Of a stretch of 64,000 bases of DNA, positions 61,908-64,000 are shown piece by piece. The DNA comes from JANOMH01 sp031422295 (GTDB lineage Bacteria; Pseudomonadota; Alphaproteobacteria; Rhodobacterales; Rhodobacteraceae). How positions within the stretch are numbered: the first letter of the stretch is position 1; every line of letters begins with the position of its first letter. The position numbers were made by a program, and so were the translations under genes. Location of the stretch: the NCBI GenBank assembly GCA_031422295.1, contig JANOQM010000056.1:76591-140590 (forward strand), in the 5' to 3' direction. The notes under the pieces were generated by a model. The model had not been told where the DNA came from. It did no database searches and saw only the letters and a list, made by a program, of their open reading frames with translations.

Positions 61908-61937
61908 TTGTCGTTCAGGGAGGAGAAAGAACAACAA
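61908..61937 (-). ncRNA. CcsR-like hairpin 6
   Basis: Nine-bp AU-rich stem, 61908-61916 with 61929-61937, one G-U in the RNA; the loop reads TTTCTCCTCCCT, with CTCCTCCC in place of CCTCCTCCC. Confidence 0.78.
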
Positions 61938-61956
61938 AGTCCGGTCTTGGTCTTGG

Positions 61957-61994
61957 CAGATGCAGCGTCAGGGAGGAGGAAGACACTGCATCTG
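61957..61994 (-). ncRNA. CcsR-like hairpin 5
   Basis: Thirteen-bp stem, 61957-61969 with 61982-61994, one G-U in the RNA. 12-nt loop TTCCTCCTCCCT. It is the longest stem of the array. Confidence 0.83.
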
Positions 61995-61999
61995 TAGTG

Positions 62000-62031
62000 A
62001 CGGACGTCCAAGGGAGGACAAGAGCGGCCGT
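62000..62031 (-). ncRNA. CcsR-like hairpin 4, degenerate
   Basis: Stem 62000-62008 with 62023-62031 is broken by mismatches (about seven pairs). The loop core is shortened to TCCTCCCT, so this unit may be decaying or have a different role. Confidence 0.55.
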
Positions 62032-62096
62032 ATTCGATTTGTCTTATGACGCAGGCCAGTGGCCAATTCTTGGCCGGACCGCGCCGGAATTGAGAC

Positions 62097-62130
62097 GCGG
62101 CGGCACCAGGGAGGAGGAAGGTGCCGCCGC
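62097..62130 (-). ncRNA. CcsR-like hairpin 3
   Basis: Perfect 11-bp GC-rich stem, 62097-62107 with 62120-62130, 12-nt loop with CCTCCTCCCT. Its stem is nearly identical to that of hairpin 7 (GGTGCCGCCG), suggesting copying of the unit. Between it and hairpin 4, GGCCAA-N3-TTGGCC (62061-62075) forms a separate small hairpin. Confidence 0.85.
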
Positions 62131-62138
62131 TCTGTTCA

Positions 62139-62172
62139 CGAACCGCTCGGGGGGAGGAGGGTGAGCGGGTCG
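62139..62172 (-). ncRNA. CcsR-like hairpin 2
   Basis: Stem 62139-62148 with 62163-62172, nine of ten pairs, one mismatch. The loop is 14 nt and C-rich, containing CCTCCTCCCCCC on the minus strand, the longest C-run of the set. Confidence 0.8.
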
Positions 62173-62179
62173 CAGGTCA

Positions 62180-62211
62180 GACCGGGTTCAGGGAGGAGGA
62201 AGAGCCCGGTC
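62180..62211 (-). ncRNA. CcsR-like hairpin 1 (nearest the DUF1127 gene)
   Basis: Stem 62180-62189 with 62202-62211, ten pairs with one wobble. The 12-nt loop at 62190-62201 reads TTCCTCCTCCCT on the minus strand. Confidence 0.82.
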
Positions 62212-62248
62212 CGATGGGAATTTCTTGGCCCATCAGCTGTTTGGCCGA

Positions 62249-62467
62249 TTAGTTAGAGCCGTATGCCGCATCATGCGCGATATTCTTGATCATAAAGCGG
62301 TTAATGCCTAGATCCGTCAGGTCGCGGTCAGTCAGGCTGGCCAATTCGTCCAGCGTGCGGCGGTAGGTGCTATATTTGGCGTAGCGGTCTGCCAGTGCAG
62401 CCCGGGTTTCGGAAATGCGCTGGCTTAGCGTGGCGCCATATGCGCGGATGTCAGTTGCGTATGCCAT
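62249..62467 (-). CDS. DUF1127 small RNA-binding-type protein (CcaF1-like)
   Basis: 72 residues; the C-terminal half TYRRTLDELASLTDRDLTDLGINRFMIKNIAHDAAYG is the DUF1127 pattern. In R. sphaeroides the similar RSP_6037 (CcaF1) is an RNA-binding protein that affects CcsR maturation and RNA turnover, and it heads the same transcript. Position and length agree here, so orthology is likely. It lies directly upstream of the hairpin array and downstream of an RpoH-like promoter. Confidence 0.85.
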   Translation of the reverse strand: MAYATDIRAYGATLSQRISETRAALADRYAKYSTYRRTLDELASLTDRDLTDLGINRFMIKNIAHDAAYGSN

Positions 62468-62595
62468 GATGCGGCCTTTCTCTATCTGCTCTCAACGTTG
62501 TCTTGGAACACTTTGTTAGCGCTCTCGGGATCAAACCTAGGCTTTTGCTGCAGATGCACAATGGCCCTTTCCGCAATGCCGCTATGCAGCAAATG

Positions 62596-62621
62596 CATAT
62601 GAGTGACTGACCTGTTTCAAG
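62596..62621 (-). promoter_or_regulatory. RpoH-type (heat-shock sigma) promoter of the CcaF1/CcsR-like operon
   Basis: On the minus strand CTTGAA (62621-62616) and CATATG (62601-62596) are 14 bp apart, a good match to heat-shock sigma promoters (CTTGAA...CATAT). It would give a 5' leader of roughly 120 nt before the DUF1127 gene. R. sphaeroides transcribes this operon with RpoHI/RpoHII, which supports the call. Confidence 0.6.
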
Positions 62622-62741
62622 GCAAATTGCCGATGTGATAGGCGCAACTTCGACCCGCCCTTGCGATTTGCTGCAAAGCTGACAAGTGTTGCTGCAAGAA
62701 TGGGCGGTTTGCGAATGGCAACCGTGACAGGAGTATGAAAG

Positions 62742-63806
62742 ATGGACGTAACCCGCGATCTTATTTTGAAAACGCTGACAAATTTACAACTGCCCGATGG
62801 CGGGGACGTGATCAGTCGTGATCTGATTCGTGCGTTGTCGGTTGACGCCGGGGTTGTCAAATTCGTGATCGAGGCCACGTCCCCCGATCAGGCGCGCACA
62901 CTTGAACCTTTATGCCGCAGTGCAGAAGAAATGATCGGTGCACTGCCGGGAGTTACGGCAGTTTCGGTGGTGCTGACTGCCCACGGACCCGCGCCCAAGC
63001 CGCCGTCCCTGACCATCGGTCGCCACCCGACTCCGCAGGCCGGCCCCGCCCGTGTCACAGGTGTTGACCGTATTCTGGCGATTGCGAGTGGTAAAGGTGG
63101 GGTGGGCAAATCGACTGTGTCCAGCAACCTTGCCGTCGCTTTGGCCCGCGAAGGCCGCCGTGTGGGCCTGCTGGACGCTGATATCTATGGTCCGTCCCAG
63201 CCGCGCATGATGGGTGTGAACAAACGCCCCGGCAGTCCGGATGGTAAAACCATTATTCCGTTGCAGGCACATGGCGTCACCATGATGTCAATCGGCCTGA
63301 TGGTGGACCCGGACAAGGCCGTGGTCTGGCGGGGCCCAATGTTGATGGGCGCGTTGCAACAAATGCTGGGGCAAGTGGAATGGGGGCTTTTGGATGTCCT
63401 TATAGTAGACTTGCCCCCCGGCACCGGCGACGTGCAACTGACCCTGTGTCAGAAAACCCACCTGACCGGGGCGATTGTCGTATCCACCCCACAGGACGTG
63501 GCCCTGCTGGATGCCCGCAAAGCCATCGACATGTTCAATACGCTGAAAACCCCGGTGCTGGGCCTGATCGAGAATATGTCTACGTATATCTGCCCCAATT
63601 GCAGCCACGAGGCGCATATCTTTGGCCATGGTGGCGTGCAGGCCGAAGCCGCGCGGATCGGGGTTCCATTCCTGGGGGCCTTGCCACTGGATCTGGATAC
63701 ACGGCTGGCCGGTGACGCTGGCGTGCCGATTGCGGCAGGCGAGGGGGCAATGGCGCAGGCCTACCGGCAGATCGCCAAAGGGTTGATCGCGGGTGGGATT
63801 GCGTGA
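62742..63806 (+). CDS. mrp: Mrp/NBP35 (ApbC) family iron-sulfur cluster carrier ATPase
   Basis: 354 residues. The N-terminal ~90 form a DUF59 domain; then comes the deviant Walker A GKGGVGKST near residue 118-126, the Mrp signature LIVDLPPGTGDVQLT, and a C-terminal CPNC (cluster-binding Cys pair) in STYICPNCSHEAH. It carries and delivers 4Fe-4S clusters. A CAGGAG site lies upstream of the ATG. Divergent from the CcaF1/CcsR-like operon. Confidence 0.94.
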   Translation: MDVTRDLILKTLTNLQLPDGGDVISRDLIRALSVDAGVVKFVIEATSPDQARTLEPLCRSAEEMIGALPGVTAVSVVLTAHGPAPKPPSLTIGRHPTPQAGPARVTGVDRILAIASGKGGVGKSTVSSNLAVALAREGRRVGLLDADIYGPSQPRMMGVNKRPGSPDGKTIIPLQAHGVTMMSIGLMVDPDKAVVWRGPMLMGALQQMLGQVEWGLLDVLIVDLPPGTGDVQLTLCQKTHLTGAIVVSTPQDVALLDARKAIDMFNTLKTPVLGLIENMSTYICPNCSHEAHIFGHGGVQAEAARIGVPFLGALPLDLDTRLAGDAGVPIAAGEGAMAQAYRQIAKGLIAGGIA

Positions 63807-63862
63807 CTTGGCGGATATCCCCGAATTCATGTAAACCCGGGCGAGTTTCGAGGTTTTAGCTA

Positions 63863-64000
63863 GGGTCAGGACCTGTTAAATAGCTTGCTTTTGCAGTGTT
63901 GGTTTGATTCACTTTTGGCATCCAAGGGGGTGCCGCATGAGTGATCTTTTCTGGCTGACGGATGCACAAATGGAGCGGTTGAAGCCGTTCTTTCCACGGT
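63863..64000 (+). mobile_element. IS5-type insertion sequence, left end (partial)
   Basis: GGGTCAGGACCTGTTAA near 63864 looks like the terminal inverted repeat of IS427-group IS5 elements. A transposase reading frame starts 70 nt inside. The element runs off the window, so its right end and target duplication cannot be seen. Confidence 0.7.
63937..64000 (+). CDS. IS5 family transposase, N-terminal part (partial)
   Basis: MSDLFWLTDAQMERLKPFFPR is the standard N-terminus of IS5/IS427 transposases. The frame is open to the window edge. AAGGGGG lies upstream of the ATG. Confidence 0.85.
   Translation, partial: MSDLFWLTDAQMERLKPFFPR

Larger units (their letters stand above)
61863..62211 (-). ncRNA. 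CcsR-like small-RNA array: seven hairpins with CCUCCUCCC-type loops
   Basis: On the minus strand, downstream of the DUF1127 gene, seven stem-loops follow one another, six of them showing a CCUCCUCC(C) anti-Shine-Dalgarno sequence in the loop (plus-strand core AGGGAGGAGG or close variant). Rhodobacter sphaeroides has the same layout, RSP_6037 (CcaF1) followed by four CcsR RNAs processed from one transcript, which act in stress response and on C1 and pyruvate metabolism. The array here has more units. Stems differ between units while the loop is kept, so the loop is under selection and the stems under structural constraint. Confidence 0.85.

Noticed and set aside
61863..62211. Regularly recurring AGGGAGGAGG blocks taken as a CRISPR array
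   Set aside because: The conserved part is only ~10 nt and lies in hairpin loops, the flanks pair with each other, spacing is irregular and no cas genes are present; a CcsR-like RNA array explains it.

Overview
The window is high-GC alphaproteobacterial chromosome, most likely from a Rhodobacteraceae (Roseobacter/Rhodobacter) relative. Four signs point there. There is a DUF1127 small protein followed by an array of CCUCCUCCC-loop hairpins, the CcaF1/CcsR arrangement known from Rhodobacter sphaeroides. An imuA-imuB-dnaE2 operon sits behind a GTTC-N7-GTTC LexA box, the alphaproteobacterial type. The enhancer-binding regulator lacks GAFTGA, a trait described for Rhodobacter NtrC. Gene content and codon style also fit.

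Layout. 1-4541: a CUT2 sugar ABC transporter (binding protein cut by the window edge, permease, ATPase) fused by ATGA overlaps to a Gfo/Idh/MocA dehydrogenase and a sugar isomerase. 4542-10828: a katG remnant, small RHH and VOC genes, a Tat-exported two-subunit GMC dehydrogenase, a large AceE/transketolase-like enzyme and a VOC gene fragment. 10900-20929 (minus strand): a complete MimABCD/PrmABCD-type soluble di-iron monooxygenase operon: large hydroxylase, reductase, small hydroxylase, coupling protein, amidohydrolase, DUF59 Fe-S protein, dedicated GroEL, zinc alcohol dehydrogenase, then a BLUF blue-light sensor and a DUF1097 membrane protein. 21301-25722 (plus strand): four uncharacterised genes (coiled coil, WD40, two small) and an AcoR/MimR-like activator that has lost GAFTGA. 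The oxygenase, chaperonin, dehydrogenase and activator together look like a hydrocarbon or ketone oxidation module.

25723-32405: a degraded hydrolase, a photolyase-associated group (TIGR03643 protein, truncated DUF427, UbiG-like and NnrU-like methyltransferases, an unusual photolyase-like protein, an ABC1 kinase, a DCC protein) and a fragment of a retinal-forming Brp/Blh oxygenase. 32406-37861: the SOS mutasome imuA-imuB-dnaE2. 37862-51590: an accessory region of aldo/keto reductases, LysR and TetR regulators, short redox genes, an epoxide hydrolase and an alpha/beta hydrolase, with IS remnants and several frameshifted genes. 52166-61611: a core-like stretch with tRNA-Gly, a phosphodiesterase, pyruvate carboxylase, a UvrD-type helicase, BenE, LysE and an Lrp regulator. 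61612-63806: the seven-hairpin CcsR-like RNA array with its DUF1127 gene and an RpoH-like promoter, then Mrp. The window ends inside an IS5-type insertion sequence.

The most notable items are the seven-copy CcsR-like array, the monooxygenase operon carrying its own GroEL and ending in a BLUF photoreceptor, the GAFTGA-less activator, the four unknown genes between operon and activator, and the large number of decayed gene fragments. All calls come from reading the sequence and from knowledge of the families; no database search was run.
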